A stretch of DNA of 64,000 nucleotides from Bacteroidales bacterium (GCA_009777095.1 WRMN01000004.1:1-64000); one strand, 5' to 3'; numbered from the stretch's first letter, positions 8,207-18,447 are shown. Translations and numbers: made by a program. Notes: a model not told the origin generated them from the letters alone.

Positions 8207-9976
8207 ATGAAAAGAATCTTACTGATTGCAGCCATGCTGCTGATAACCGCCGCTTGCGGAAGCGGTGGCTCATTTGAAACCGAGCATCATTACTGGCTTG
8301 GCAATGAAGGAGAAGTGGTTATTTTCACCCGAATGGCTCATGTGTTTCGCGGCGAATATATCGACCCGAACTTTCAGGAACGCGCAAGCGTTCCGATTGT
8401 CGGCATTATTGATAAGGAAGGTAATGTGCGCGGCGCAGGCTTTGATATAAACGACGGCAGCCTCTACGCGCAGTTCACAGGAAAAATTACCGACAATGTA
8501 TTTGAGGCAAACTGGGGCCCGGTGCCCAATGCATCAGGCGAGCATCGCAGTTGGAACTTGAAACAGCAAAAACTGTCGCCCGACGCAGAACAGGAAATAG
8601 CCAAGCACCCCGATGCATTCTACAACTGGCTCTTTCCCGAATTTGAACTGTGTACGTCAAACAGTGCAGCCCGTCCTCGCGCAACGCCGTTTTTACCCGA
8701 AGAAACAGCGGTTGTCGGCGGACGCCTGTACGGATACCAAATCGGCGAATGGGATAAAAGGGAAATCCGCATCGCGCCCGCAGCAAAAGCAGGCGAAGTA
8801 GATTTTCAAATTAAAGTCGAAATAAACGGTATGTTTTGGATAAAGATAGACATACAGGGAACAGCCCGTTTAAGCGGCAATTCGTTCCGTTACAATGAAA
8901 AAGGCTATGAATTTGAAGTTGCTGTTTATAACGATTTTGCAGTAATAACGACCATTAATGGCACGGTCGATTTGAGTGATTTTAAAGACCAGGACGTGTT
9001 CGATATCAAATTAGACGAGGTCTATCCCCTGTTGCCAAAAGGATTTGTTGATAAGCAGTTCTATGAAATTAATTTTTATTGCAATAAGGACGGCTTGGGA
9101 AACACCGACGGGAATAGCCCTGCAAATATCCTGAAAATATTTAAAGCGGTATTAACCAACAAAACAACGCATATCGATGCGGAAAAGGAACAAAATATCT
9201 TCCTGAAAGATTACTTCAGGGATAAAAATGTTGCAGAAACAGAGATGCGTTTTGCCATCGTTGACCTTGACGGCGACGGCATACCTGAAGTGCTTATCGA
9301 ACATTTCCCCGGTGAAATAAGAGTCTTGCGTTACCAAGCAGGAAAGGTATATGGCTTTACCTTCGACGGCAGGGGCATGAACGGAATTAAAAAAGACGGC
9401 TCCTTTGAGTGGTCAAATTCTGCGTTTAACAGTGGCATTGGGCGACAAACATTTTACGAGGCCAATACCGAAAGGGTAATAGTGGCAGAGGCGGCGTCAG
9501 AACCGAATGAGGAGGAGAGCAGTTATCATATATTTTATGCTCAGGTTACACAACAACAGTCTCAGGCTCTTTGGGCTGTGCATAACGAAAAAGAAGATGT
9601 TAGATGGACACCGTTCACAACAGACAATGTAAACAGCTTGAAGGAATGGAATGAATTGCAGTATTATTATTCAAGTATCCCCGACAGAATGTTCCCTGTC
9701 CCCACGCGTCAGGGCGCAGTTATTCCATATAACGACTTTTCACCTCCCGAAGAAGGAATGACGAGTACAGCATATATCTATGACGATGCAGGTTTTACGG
9801 AATCATACAAACAACAGCTCCGAGGAGCGGGTTTTGTTCAACAGGAAGGCGGACCGGAATGGTTCGAGTCATGGTGGCGTTATGACCGAAGCAGCGACGG
9901 AGCGTCCCTTATCGTTGAATTGCTTAATGAAGAAGGCAGGTTAGTTATATCTATGTATATCAATTATTTGAAATAA
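8207..9976 (+). CDS. Lipoprotein, 589 aa
   Basis: Lipobox MKRILLIAAMLLITAAC; 'DLDGDGIPEVLIEH' FG-GAP/VCBS-like segment. Confidence 0.75.
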   Translation: MKRILLIAAMLLITAACGSGGSFETEHHYWLGNEGEVVIFTRMAHVFRGEYIDPNFQERASVPIVGIIDKEGNVRGAGFDINDGSLYAQFTGKITDNVFEANWGPVPNASGEHRSWNLKQQKLSPDAEQEIAKHPDAFYNWLFPEFELCTSNSAARPRATPFLPEETAVVGGRLYGYQIGEWDKREIRIAPAAKAGEVDFQIKVEINGMFWIKIDIQGTARLSGNSFRYNEKGYEFEVAVYNDFAVITTINGTVDLSDFKDQDVFDIKLDEVYPLLPKGFVDKQFYEINFYCNKDGLGNTDGNSPANILKIFKAVLTNKTTHIDAEKEQNIFLKDYFRDKNVAETEMRFAIVDLDGDGIPEVLIEHFPGEIRVLRYQAGKVYGFTFDGRGMNGIKKDGSFEWSNSAFNSGIGRQTFYEANTERVIVAEAASEPNEEESSYHIFYAQVTQQQSQALWAVHNEKEDVRWTPFTTDNVNSLKEWNELQYYYSSIPDRMFPVPTRQGAVIPYNDFSPPEEGMTSTAYIYDDAGFTESYKQQLRGAGFVQQEGGPEWFESWWRYDRSSDGASLIVELLNEEGRLVISMYINYLK

Positions 9977-9991
9977 AAAATGAACAGCATC

Positions 9992-10741
9992 ATGAACATC
10001 AAACAAATCACATTAGTTACAGTTCTGATAATTATATCAGCATCTTGTGGGCATCGGCAGCCGAAAACAGAAGCAGCCGACAATGAGACGCAGATAGAAA
10101 TCTTGGAAGAAGCAGTAGCAGAAATGAGCGATAAGGCATTCAGCGAATTATTACTGGAAATCATCTGCCAACTTCCCGTATCGGTTATGCCCGACTATCT
10201 CAAAACGGAAGAACAGCGCCGCGAAGTCGTAACGAACTATCTCGGCAACGACGATTACGTGAACCCTGCCGTTTTCTCTCATTACCTGCATCACGACTAC
10301 GGATACGATGCATGGGAAATGGCAGGCTATCTGACCGAAGACAAGGGCAATGTGCTGCTGATTGTACAATACGGTTCAGGCTTGGACGGATTTTTAGTAA
10401 AATCGGATAAAACACTGAACTATAACATCGAAACCAGAGAATTTACCGAAATTGAACGTCCGATAGAGATGCCGACCGTTGACGAAATGATTGTTGAAAC
10501 CAATTTCAACAACCAAGCCTTTTACCAAAAAGCGAAAGAGTTTTTCAGTAAAAAGATGAAGTTCCACTATCGAGATTTTAACAAAGAGGGCTTCGCCGTA
10601 TATTTAGACGTATGGGAATTTTACGAAAAAAACTATTCTGTTTACGATGAATACGTCATTGATGGAAAGATAGCGTATTACAAATGGGACGGCAACCGAT
10701 TTTACAAATACAAAATTCTGAATGGCCAAGATTATCCGTAG
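9992..10741 (+). CDS. Lipoprotein, hypothetical
   Basis: MNIKQITLVTVLIIISASC lipobox; start chosen at the second Met. Confidence 0.7.
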   Translation: MNIKQITLVTVLIIISASCGHRQPKTEAADNETQIEILEEAVAEMSDKAFSELLLEIICQLPVSVMPDYLKTEEQRREVVTNYLGNDDYVNPAVFSHYLHHDYGYDAWEMAGYLTEDKGNVLLIVQYGSGLDGFLVKSDKTLNYNIETREFTEIERPIEMPTVDEMIVETNFNNQAFYQKAKEFFSKKMKFHYRDFNKEGFAVYLDVWEFYEKNYSVYDEYVIDGKIAYYKWDGNRFYKYKILNGQDYP

Positions 10742-10750
10742 GGGCGAACC

Positions 10751-10882
10751 TGCGTGTTCGCCCCTACGGTGTGTTCGCCCAAATGCGTGTTCGCCCCTAC
10801 GGTGTGTTCGCCCAAATGCGTGTTCGCCCCTACGGTGTGTTCGCCCAAATGCGTGTTCGCCCCTACGGTGTGTTCGCCCAAA
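10751..10882. repeat. Four tandem 33-bp units TGCGTGTTCGCCCCTACGGTGTGTTCGCCCAAA plus a partial fifth to about 10899
   Basis: Units at 10751, 10784, 10817, 10850. Confidence 0.95.
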
Positions 10883-11025
10883 TGCGTGTTCGCCCAAATG
10901 AACAGGACAAACACATAGGTTTGTCCCTACAGCAACAATAAACGTTGCCCATTTGCCCAACGGCGTAGGGGCACCGCCCGAAATGACAGATAAAAAACCA
11001 TTAACCAAAAAAAAATTAAAATTAC

Positions 11026-12843
11026 ATGTCAAACCAAAAAATCAAATTAATCCTATTAATCTCGGTTCTGACAATTTGTGCAACGGCTTTCGGGCAAACA
11101 AAAACAGACATTCAATCCATTGCCCGAACGCTTGCTGCGCAGGTTCCCGAAATCAACGAAAAGTACGACCGCACTTATTCAGACGAGAGACATTATCTTT
11201 ACCGCTCTGCCGAGAACGCCGAATATGGACATAAGGAGTTGCAAATGTATTGGTATGAACAACCAACTGCTGCAAACGACCGAGTCATGGTAAGTTACAA
11301 TTATCCTCCCGAGCCGTGGCTGAAGTGTTTTACTTTCGACCGCAAAACAGGAGCGCTGAAAGCAACCGACCTCCCTTTCACAATCCCCTCAGCTTACGAG
11401 TTCGACAGAGAAGAATTTGAAAAAGACCATACTTATTGGCGTTTCGATTATACGATTTGCGAAAACGGCGATGTCGTAATTTCGGCATCGCCCTCTATGA
11501 ACGCCATCTGCATCACACTCGCACATTGGGATAAAAAAGGAAGTTTTAGCCTTTACAAGCGCGGAATTGACATTTCGTATGGAGAACCTGTAGAAGACGA
11601 CCCCGCTGCGGAAAAGTACGTACAAAACGACCTCCGTCCCAATTTTCAACGCATCAATGCCATTAACAACTGGGCGTGGATTGACAAAAAAGAAGTATTA
11701 GATTTAAGCATTGGAGGCGCCATGCTGACGTATTATTATTCCGAAAAAGAATTGGAAAAAATAGTAGCCTCTCTCGCAAACGAAACAGTCGAGTACTATT
11801 TTTTAGATAGGTATTTGTCGTTTATTTACTCTAAATCAAACGCAGGCAAAGAGCGGAGGTGGTATGTTAAAAAAGGGAGTTGTTTTCGGGGTCTCGGCGA
11901 TAACGGTAAAAAACTTTCGCCCGATGAAAGGGAGGAGGAATACGGAGAAGTGTATTCGCTGTTTAGCAAAATAATAAGGCAGTCGAAAACAACCGTAGGG
12001 GCAACCCTCGCGGTCGCCCAAAATCAAATCACGGAAGAAACTATCACGAAAGATATTTTATCGCTGCCCGAAATGCAATTTCCCAACGCTGCAGTAATGA
12101 TTGTGGAGACGCCTACCGTCGCCGAACCTTATTATACCGTAAAGGGAGGCAGCAACATGGACAGCCATTTTGCAACAAGTTTCTGGTTTCACGTCTATAC
12201 CGAGCCTGAATACGAAATCAGGTTCTACGACATCGCTTTAGACAGCGAAATGACCTTGTCAGCGTGGCGCAGCAGTAAGCCAATGTATGACGAGGTATGG
12301 GAAGACGAGGAGGTGTCGGCATTTCATGAAAACTTGGTCTTTGCAAAATCAAACGGCAAAGTGGGTGTCATCAATAAAGCCACCAAAGAGGTAGTAGTGC
12401 CGCTTATTTATGACAAATTGGATTATTACTTTCCCGTACATGATAATTGGTTGAGGGTTGAAAAAGACGGCAAGTGGGGCTGTGTCGATTTCAATGGCAA
12501 TACAGTCCTTTCATTGAAGTACGATAATTTACACTTTAACGTGGAAGAAAATTGGGGTTTTTGTCTGAATGGCAAATGGGGATTGGTCGAACCCAACGAC
12601 AAAATCGTTATCCGTGCCGAATACGATGCTATCCTCGAATTTAACAACGGCTTGGCGCCCGTCAAACGCAACGGAAAATGGGGATTTATAAACAGGGAAA
12701 ACGAATTGGTAGTTCCATTCAAATACGACAGCGTATCAATGGATTTGTTTGGTACCATGTATGGCGAAGTAGCCTTTGTAGAACGCGACGGCAAACGCTT
12801 CTGGATTGACAGTGACGGAAAGGAAAATCCGCATACGAATTGA
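11026..12843 (+). CDS. Exported WG-repeat protein
   Basis: Signal peptide; C-terminal repeats 'DGKWGCVDFNGN', 'NGKWGLVEPNDK', 'NGKWGFINRENE'. Confidence 0.85.
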   Translation: MSNQKIKLILLISVLTICATAFGQTKTDIQSIARTLAAQVPEINEKYDRTYSDERHYLYRSAENAEYGHKELQMYWYEQPTAANDRVMVSYNYPPEPWLKCFTFDRKTGALKATDLPFTIPSAYEFDREEFEKDHTYWRFDYTICENGDVVISASPSMNAICITLAHWDKKGSFSLYKRGIDISYGEPVEDDPAAEKYVQNDLRPNFQRINAINNWAWIDKKEVLDLSIGGAMLTYYYSEKELEKIVASLANETVEYYFLDRYLSFIYSKSNAGKERRWYVKKGSCFRGLGDNGKKLSPDEREEEYGEVYSLFSKIIRQSKTTVGATLAVAQNQITEETITKDILSLPEMQFPNAAVMIVETPTVAEPYYTVKGGSNMDSHFATSFWFHVYTEPEYEIRFYDIALDSEMTLSAWRSSKPMYDEVWEDEEVSAFHENLVFAKSNGKVGVINKATKEVVVPLIYDKLDYYFPVHDNWLRVEKDGKWGCVDFNGNTVLSLKYDNLHFNVEENWGFCLNGKWGLVEPNDKIVIRAEYDAILEFNNGLAPVKRNGKWGFINRENELVVPFKYDSVSMDLFGTMYGEVAFVERDGKRFWIDSDGKENPHTN

Positions 12844-12878
12844 GAATTGCCAACTGACAATTAAAAATTAATATCATT

Positions 12879-13955
12879 ATGAAAATCAAATTAATCCTAT
12901 TAATCATGGTTCTGACAACCATAAGCGCTGCGGCGCAAACCCCGCGGCAGCAAACCATCGCAAACCTTTTCGGGCGGTTAGATTTGACGGAAGATAACCA
13001 TTATGAGGTAAACTATTGGACAGACGGTTCTGCCTCTTACCGCCCTTTCTTTTATGACCTGCGCGACTTTGACGCTGCGTTCCGTTCAGACGGAAATACG
13101 ATTTACTTTGTAGGCGGCACCCTGCACGAAGGAGGCATCGGACACGAGGTACTGCTTGACGCCGACGGAAGAATGACGACAGCGGGCAGCGATTACGGTC
13201 CTTTCAAAAAGGGCGACATCGTGGAATACCGCATCGTTGGCGAACAACCGCTATTGATTTTTAGCGACCTACGCACAAAGGCAGTAAAAGATGTGTGGAA
13301 AAAGATGGAGGGAGGCGATTTGCGCGCCCTGTATCTGAACAACTATCTCCGCTACGGCTTGGCAGGAACATATAGTAGCGCCGCCGACAAAACGATTACT
13401 TTCCATACAGACAAATGCTGCGTATCGGGATTGTGGGACACGAGCGATTGTGCTGAGTTCACTTTCGGCGAAGAATATGAAAGCCCCGTGCTGACCATCG
13501 TACATTCCAATAAGGACAGGGCATACGTCGTAAGAAAAACCCTTACAGGATTAGAACTTTTCCCCGCAAAATTCAGTGCCGAAGATAACTGGTGGGAAGA
13601 AGACGAATCGCAGCCAAGCATCGCATTGGTCAAAACCGCCGAAGCGTGGTCAAATTTGCCGTTGGAAGAAAAACAGGGCGTCTGCGGACGGTTTACCCTC
13701 GCCTCGGAACAGGTGATGACAAAGGAAGAACTGCAGCTTTACGCAGGATATCCCGCGCTCCCAAATCTCAAAATCATGCGCAACGAAATATTTGCGCGCT
13801 ACGGCTATAAATTCAAAACTGCGGATATGGCAAATTATTTTGGTGCAAAGGAGTGGTATATTCCGCAATACGACGATGTAACCTCGCACCTGACCGAAAT
13901 AGAGCGCATCAACATCGCGCAGATTCAGGTTTTAGAATCGACAATTAAAGACTAA
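12879..13955 (+). CDS. Exported YARHG-domain protein
   Basis: 'MRNEIFARYGYKFKTADMANYFGAKEWYIPQ' near the C-terminus; signal peptide. Confidence 0.8.
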   Translation: MKIKLILLIMVLTTISAAAQTPRQQTIANLFGRLDLTEDNHYEVNYWTDGSASYRPFFYDLRDFDAAFRSDGNTIYFVGGTLHEGGIGHEVLLDADGRMTTAGSDYGPFKKGDIVEYRIVGEQPLLIFSDLRTKAVKDVWKKMEGGDLRALYLNNYLRYGLAGTYSSAADKTITFHTDKCCVSGLWDTSDCAEFTFGEEYESPVLTIVHSNKDRAYVVRKTLTGLELFPAKFSAEDNWWEEDESQPSIALVKTAEAWSNLPLEEKQGVCGRFTLASEQVMTKEELQLYAGYPALPNLKIMRNEIFARYGYKFKTADMANYFGAKEWYIPQYDDVTSHLTEIERINIAQIQVLESTIKD

Positions 13956-13960
13956 TAAAA

Positions 13961-15304
13961 ATGAAAAAACAAAGCATCTTTAGAATAATGGCGGCGATAG
14001 CCGTCATATTCGCAGCAAACATCAGCGTATATGCGCAATTGTATGTGAGTTCCCAAACAGGAAACAACGGCAACGACGGAAGCCAATCCGCACCTTTCAA
14101 AAACATTCAGAAGGCAATTGACGCAGCTTCGGAGAATGCAACTATCTACGTTGCCGAAGGTAATTACTACGGCACATTGAACAAAGGTAACATCAATGTT
14201 ACTAAGCCTGTGAAGATTTTCGGCGGCTATTCGACAGATTTTTCCGTGCGCGACGTGTTGACACATCTCACTATGGTGCAACCTACGCCCGAAGCCAACG
14301 GAACAACCGAAGCGTCGGGAGGCACCATGCAGATTAAAATCAACACGCCCAACACCGAGGTGGTGATTGACGGTTTGATTTTCGACCGCGGCAATTCCAT
14401 CTCGTATAATACGCGGGGCGAAGGCAAGCCCGAAGGCGTGGTTTCGCCGATGATGAACCCCATTGGCACATCGGGTGTGGGAGGAGCAGAATTGACCACC
14501 TCCAGCGTGTTCACCAAGCAAACGAGCATGATTAATCTGAACAATTCGCGTTGCGATGTTACCATTCGTAACTGCGCCTTTATTAATGGTCCCAACTATG
14601 CCGTCAACGGAATGTTTGGGGGTAAAAAGATGGTCATCACCAACTGTATCTTCATCAACAATGTGATGGCAGCCTGCGAAATCCCCGGCGGCGGAATGGC
14701 CGTTGAGACCAAAGAAATACATTTCTCGTACAACACCGTTCTCTTTTCATGGTCGCGCACACGCGATTTGGGCGACATGGGCTACGGTTATCGCTTCATG
14801 ACAGGCAACATTAACCACTACCTGAACAACAACATCATCGGGTTAAGCATTTTTGCAGGCATTGACCGCACACGCAGCGAGAGCGACAAGGCGCGGGAAG
14901 CGGCGCGCGTTACCACCGCCGAAAACAATATCTTCTTCCTCAACAGGCAGGGCGACCTGACCCTGCCCGGCGGCGGCATGTACATGCGCGTGAACGTTGA
15001 GGATTTTTCAGATGTTGACCAACTTGCAAAATCGGGCGGCAACAAGTCGATGAGCGACCCCGCCCTCTTCAAGGACGTCATCAACGAGCCTTACCTGAAC
15101 GGATTTCTGTCAACGTCGTACAAGGAAACCACAAGCCACGATCCCAATTCGCCTGCAAACACATTCCGTCAGGCAATGGGCATGAACATGACCGGAACCA
15201 TACAGTCGTCGGTTAGCATGTATGCTAACCGCTACCCCTGGCGCGAGGCGCTCAAATTCTTCGGAGCAGTAGAGGGATACGGCGCGCAGGAAATTGAGAA
15301 TTGA
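13961..15304 (+). CDS. Exported right-handed beta-helix (DUF1565-like) protein
   Basis: 'LYVSSQTGNNGNDGSQSAPFKNIQKAIDAA...IYVAEGNY', repeated 'I.NC.F.NN' motifs. Confidence 0.8.
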   Translation: MKKQSIFRIMAAIAVIFAANISVYAQLYVSSQTGNNGNDGSQSAPFKNIQKAIDAASENATIYVAEGNYYGTLNKGNINVTKPVKIFGGYSTDFSVRDVLTHLTMVQPTPEANGTTEASGGTMQIKINTPNTEVVIDGLIFDRGNSISYNTRGEGKPEGVVSPMMNPIGTSGVGGAELTTSSVFTKQTSMINLNNSRCDVTIRNCAFINGPNYAVNGMFGGKKMVITNCIFINNVMAACEIPGGGMAVETKEIHFSYNTVLFSWSRTRDLGDMGYGYRFMTGNINHYLNNNIIGLSIFAGIDRTRSESDKAREAARVTTAENNIFFLNRQGDLTLPGGGMYMRVNVEDFSDVDQLAKSGGNKSMSDPALFKDVINEPYLNGFLSTSYKETTSHDPNSPANTFRQAMGMNMTGTIQSSVSMYANRYPWREALKFFGAVEGYGAQEIEN

Positions 15305-15331
15305 TTGCTTCGGGATATTCAGTAAAATCAA

Positions 15332-15369
15332 AAAATCCTGTTCATGGTAAAACATTTTGACAGGATTTT
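15332..15369 (+). terminator. Hairpin AAAATCCTGT...ACAGGATTTT
   Basis: 10-bp inverted repeat after the beta-helix gene, followed by T-rich sequence. Confidence 0.6.
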
Positions 15370-15476
15370 CTTTTGTAGCAGGATTGGGTTTTCAAAAAAC
15401 TGTAGTTTTTCGAATTTAGTTACCCCGATTTTGGCCGTGAAACCGTATTTTCGGGGTAAGGCACAAAGATACAAAA

Positions 15477-15513
15477 AATCCCAACAAATTCATTTTGAAT
15501 TTGTTGGGATTTG
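15477..15513. terminator. Hairpin AAATCCCAACAAATTCA-TTT-TGAATTTGTTGGGATTT, between convergent genes
   Basis: 17-bp perfect arms, 3-nt loop. Confidence 0.75.
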
Positions 15514-15575
15514 AATTTTATTTACGAAATATCCCTATTATAATTTCCTCTTTACCTTTCACCTCGCGCCTCAAA

Positions 15576-17297
15576 CTATTCCGCCTTTGTCTCTTTCATC
15601 ACGCTGTAGGCGCCGAGGTGGTCGGGAACAAAGTTGGCAATGAAATTGAAACGCTCGTCGTTCCAAACTTTTCCGCGGGTAATATAAACAGCAGCCGAAT
15701 GCTCAAAGCTATCGCTGCGCTGTGCATCTAATAAGAGTAAATAACCCATCACAATATGTCCGGCCATCTCTACCAAACGGCGGGCATGGAAATCGAACTG
15801 CTCGCCGTCGTTCTTGTCGGTTACCATTTCAACGGCTTTCTCGTATTGTTCGGCCATAGTTATCAAAACTTTCCGCAGTTGCTCATGCTCCGCCCGCAAC
15901 GGCATTTTTTCGTACTCGCGTATGCGGTTCAAATAAGCGCCGGTGGTTACCGCACGAATAGCCGCTACCACCTGCAACTGCGAAGTTCCTTCATAAATGG
16001 TGAGAATACGGGCATCGCGATACATTCGCTCAATCGGGTAGTCTTTCATAAAGCCGGAACCGCCGTGAATCTGCAATGAATCATAAGCATTTTGATTGGC
16101 ATATTCGCTGGCAAAAAGTTTCAATAGCGGAGTGAAAGCATCGGCTAATTTTTGGTAGTTCTTCTGTTCGCTACGCTCTTCAGGCGTCAACTTGCGGTCT
16201 TCGGTTATCAAGCCATAAGCCTTATATAAATCTACAAAACGTGCGGTTTCGTAGAGCAAGGCGCGCGAGGCTTGTAGTTTGGCCTTAATTACTGCCAACA
16301 TTTCATATACCGCCGGGAAGTTGACAATTGTTTTGCCGAACTGCATGCGCTCATGGGCATACTTTAAGGCCTCGCGGTAAGCGCCTTCGGAAAGGCCTAC
16401 CGACTGTGCGCCCACGCCTAGACGCGCACCGTTCATCAGCGACATCACATATTTAATCAAGCCCAGCTTGCGCTCGCCCACTAATTTGGCCGGCGCATTG
16501 GTAAACACCAACTCGGCGGTTGGCGAGCCTTTAATTCCTAATTTATTTTCGATACGGCGTACGCGCACGCCTCCCCACTCTTTGGCGTAAATAAAGTACG
16601 ATAAGCCGCGGGCATCGGTAGTGCCTTCTTCCGAACGTGCCAATACCAATTTAATTTCCGCATCGCCGTTGGTGATAAAACGTTTCACGCCGTTGAGCAG
16701 CCACATTCCTTTTTGTTCGTTCCATTCGGCTTTCAGCATTACCGCCTGCAGGTCGCTTCCCGCATCGGGCTCCGTAAGGTCCATCGAGCAGGTATCGCCT
16801 TTATTGATACGCGGTAAAAATTCTTCTTTTATTTCTTTCGATGCAAATTCATGTATGGTTTCGGCACAATCCTGCAAACCCCAGATATTGGCAAAACCTG
16901 CATCGGCGCGGCTCACAATCTCGGCAGCCATAACGTAGGGCACCATAGTGAAATTCAATCCGTCGTACTCGCGGGGCAGCGACATGCCGTAGAGACCTGC
17001 CTGTGTTAAGGCGTCATGGTTTTGTTGCGTGTGTGTGGCATATTTCACACGGCCATCAACCACCTGCGGCCCTTCGTGGTCAATAGCTTCCGCATGGGGC
17101 GCCAAAATATCGCCGCAAATTTCGCCCAGTATGGCCAGCACCTTGTCATAGCTGTCTAAGGCATCGTCAACATCTAAAAAAGCGTGCGGATACTTGCCTT
17201 TATCAGCAAAATTCTTTTCTTTTAATTCCACAATTTTACGCATCAGGGGGTGCTGTAACTGGAAGGCTATGTCTTTGTTGTCGGTGTAGTAGTTCAT
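15576..17297 (-). CDS. Acyl-CoA dehydrogenase family protein
   Basis: 'DLTEPDAGSDLQAV', 'QIHGGSGFMKDYPIERMYRDARILTIYEGTSQLQ'. Confidence 0.92.
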   Translation of the reverse strand: MNYYTDNKDIAFQLQHPLMRKIVELKEKNFADKGKYPHAFLDVDDALDSYDKVLAILGEICGDILAPHAEAIDHEGPQVVDGRVKYATHTQQNHDALTQAGLYGMSLPREYDGLNFTMVPYVMAAEIVSRADAGFANIWGLQDCAETIHEFASKEIKEEFLPRINKGDTCSMDLTEPDAGSDLQAVMLKAEWNEQKGMWLLNGVKRFITNGDAEIKLVLARSEEGTTDARGLSYFIYAKEWGGVRVRRIENKLGIKGSPTAELVFTNAPAKLVGERKLGLIKYVMSLMNGARLGVGAQSVGLSEGAYREALKYAHERMQFGKTIVNFPAVYEMLAVIKAKLQASRALLYETARFVDLYKAYGLITEDRKLTPEERSEQKNYQKLADAFTPLLKLFASEYANQNAYDSLQIHGGSGFMKDYPIERMYRDARILTIYEGTSQLQVVAAIRAVTTGAYLNRIREYEKMPLRAEHEQLRKVLITMAEQYEKAVEMVTDKNDGEQFDFHARRLVEMAGHIVMGYLLLLDAQRSDSFEHSAAVYITRGKVWNDERFNFIANFVPDHLGAYSVMKETKAE

Positions 17298-17402
17298 GTA
17301 GTTAGTAGTAGTTAAATGTAGTTAGTAGTAGTTTTGTTTTTGAAAGAATAAAATAGTAGCGACATTCTTCTAAAGAACCTTTACTCTAACTACTTTTTAT
17401 TA

Positions 17403-18419
17403 TTATTTACTGTTTCTTCTGTACGAAGCAATCATCTTCGGAATAACCTCATTCAGGTCGCCTACAATAGCGTAATCGGCTATTTGATTAATGGGAGCAG
17501 CGGAGTCGGTATTGATGGAAATGATAATTGCCGACTGGTCCATTCCGGCCGTGTGCTGAATTTGTCCCGATATGCCGCAGGCGATATAGAGCTTGGGACG
17601 AACGGTAATTCCGGTTTGTCCCACTTGGCGTGCATGGTCGGCATAGCCCGAGTCAACAGCAGCGCGCGAAGCGCCCACCTCGCCGCCCAGCACTGCTGCA
17701 AGGTCGAAGAGTTGGTTGAAGTTCTCTTTGCTGCCCACGCCATAACCTCCGGAAACAATGATTCCCGCGCCTTTGATGTCAATTTTACGCTCTTCGATAT
17801 GACGTTCAATAATACGTACTGCGAAGTCGGTATCATTTAAATATTTTTTCACGTCCACCTGCACTACTTCAGCTTTCACCGGAGTCGGCAAGACTTCTTT
17901 CTTCATCACGCCCTCGCGCACCGTAGCCATTTGCGGACGGCATTCGGGATTGATGATGGTAGCAATAATATTCCCCCCGAAGGCCGGGCGGATTTGGTAC
18001 AACAGGTTTTTATAAGTATTTCCTTTAGTATCGGTATGGTCGCCGATTTCAAGGCTGGTACAGTCAGCTGTGAGTCCGCTCTTCAGCGCGCTGGACACGC
18101 GGGGAGCCAAGTCGCGGCCTATGCTCGATGCTCCGAAGAGCGCAACCTGCGGCTGTACTTCTTTCATCACGCCAACAGTAATAGCAGTATGCGGCAGCGT
18201 GCGGAAAGGCTCTAAACATTGGTCATCGGCCAAGTGTATGATTTCGGCGCCGTAGTTCATCAATTCTTTTTCAATGCCCTCCAGCTTATGGCCAATCACC
18301 AGCGCTTCGACCTTAACGCCTACTTGAGCGGCCAAGCTGCGTGCCTTGGTCAGCAGCTCAAGGCTCACCTCGGCTACTTTTGTTCCTTCTAATTCGCAAT
18401 ATACAAATATATTATTCAT
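17403..18419 (-). CDS. etfA: Electron transfer flavoprotein subunit alpha
   Basis: FAD-binding signature 'LYIACGISGQIQHTAGMDQSAIIISINTD'. Confidence 0.95.
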   Translation of the reverse strand: MNNIFVYCELEGTKVAEVSLELLTKARSLAAQVGVKVEALVIGHKLEGIEKELMNYGAEIIHLADDQCLEPFRTLPHTAITVGVMKEVQPQVALFGASSIGRDLAPRVSSALKSGLTADCTSLEIGDHTDTKGNTYKNLLYQIRPAFGGNIIATIINPECRPQMATVREGVMKKEVLPTPVKAEVVQVDVKKYLNDTDFAVRIIERHIEERKIDIKGAGIIVSGGYGVGSKENFNQLFDLAAVLGGEVGASRAAVDSGYADHARQVGQTGITVRPKLYIACGISGQIQHTAGMDQSAIIISINTDSAAPINQIADYAIVGDLNEVIPKMIASYRRNSK

Positions 18420-18447
18420 GTTACAGTCAAAATTAAAGATTCACAAA

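Noticed and set aside
10604-11032. ORFs with VRPYGVFAQM / GEHAFGRTHRR repeats
   Set aside because: Translations of the 33-bp tandem repeat; no start context or domain; treated as non-coding repeat.
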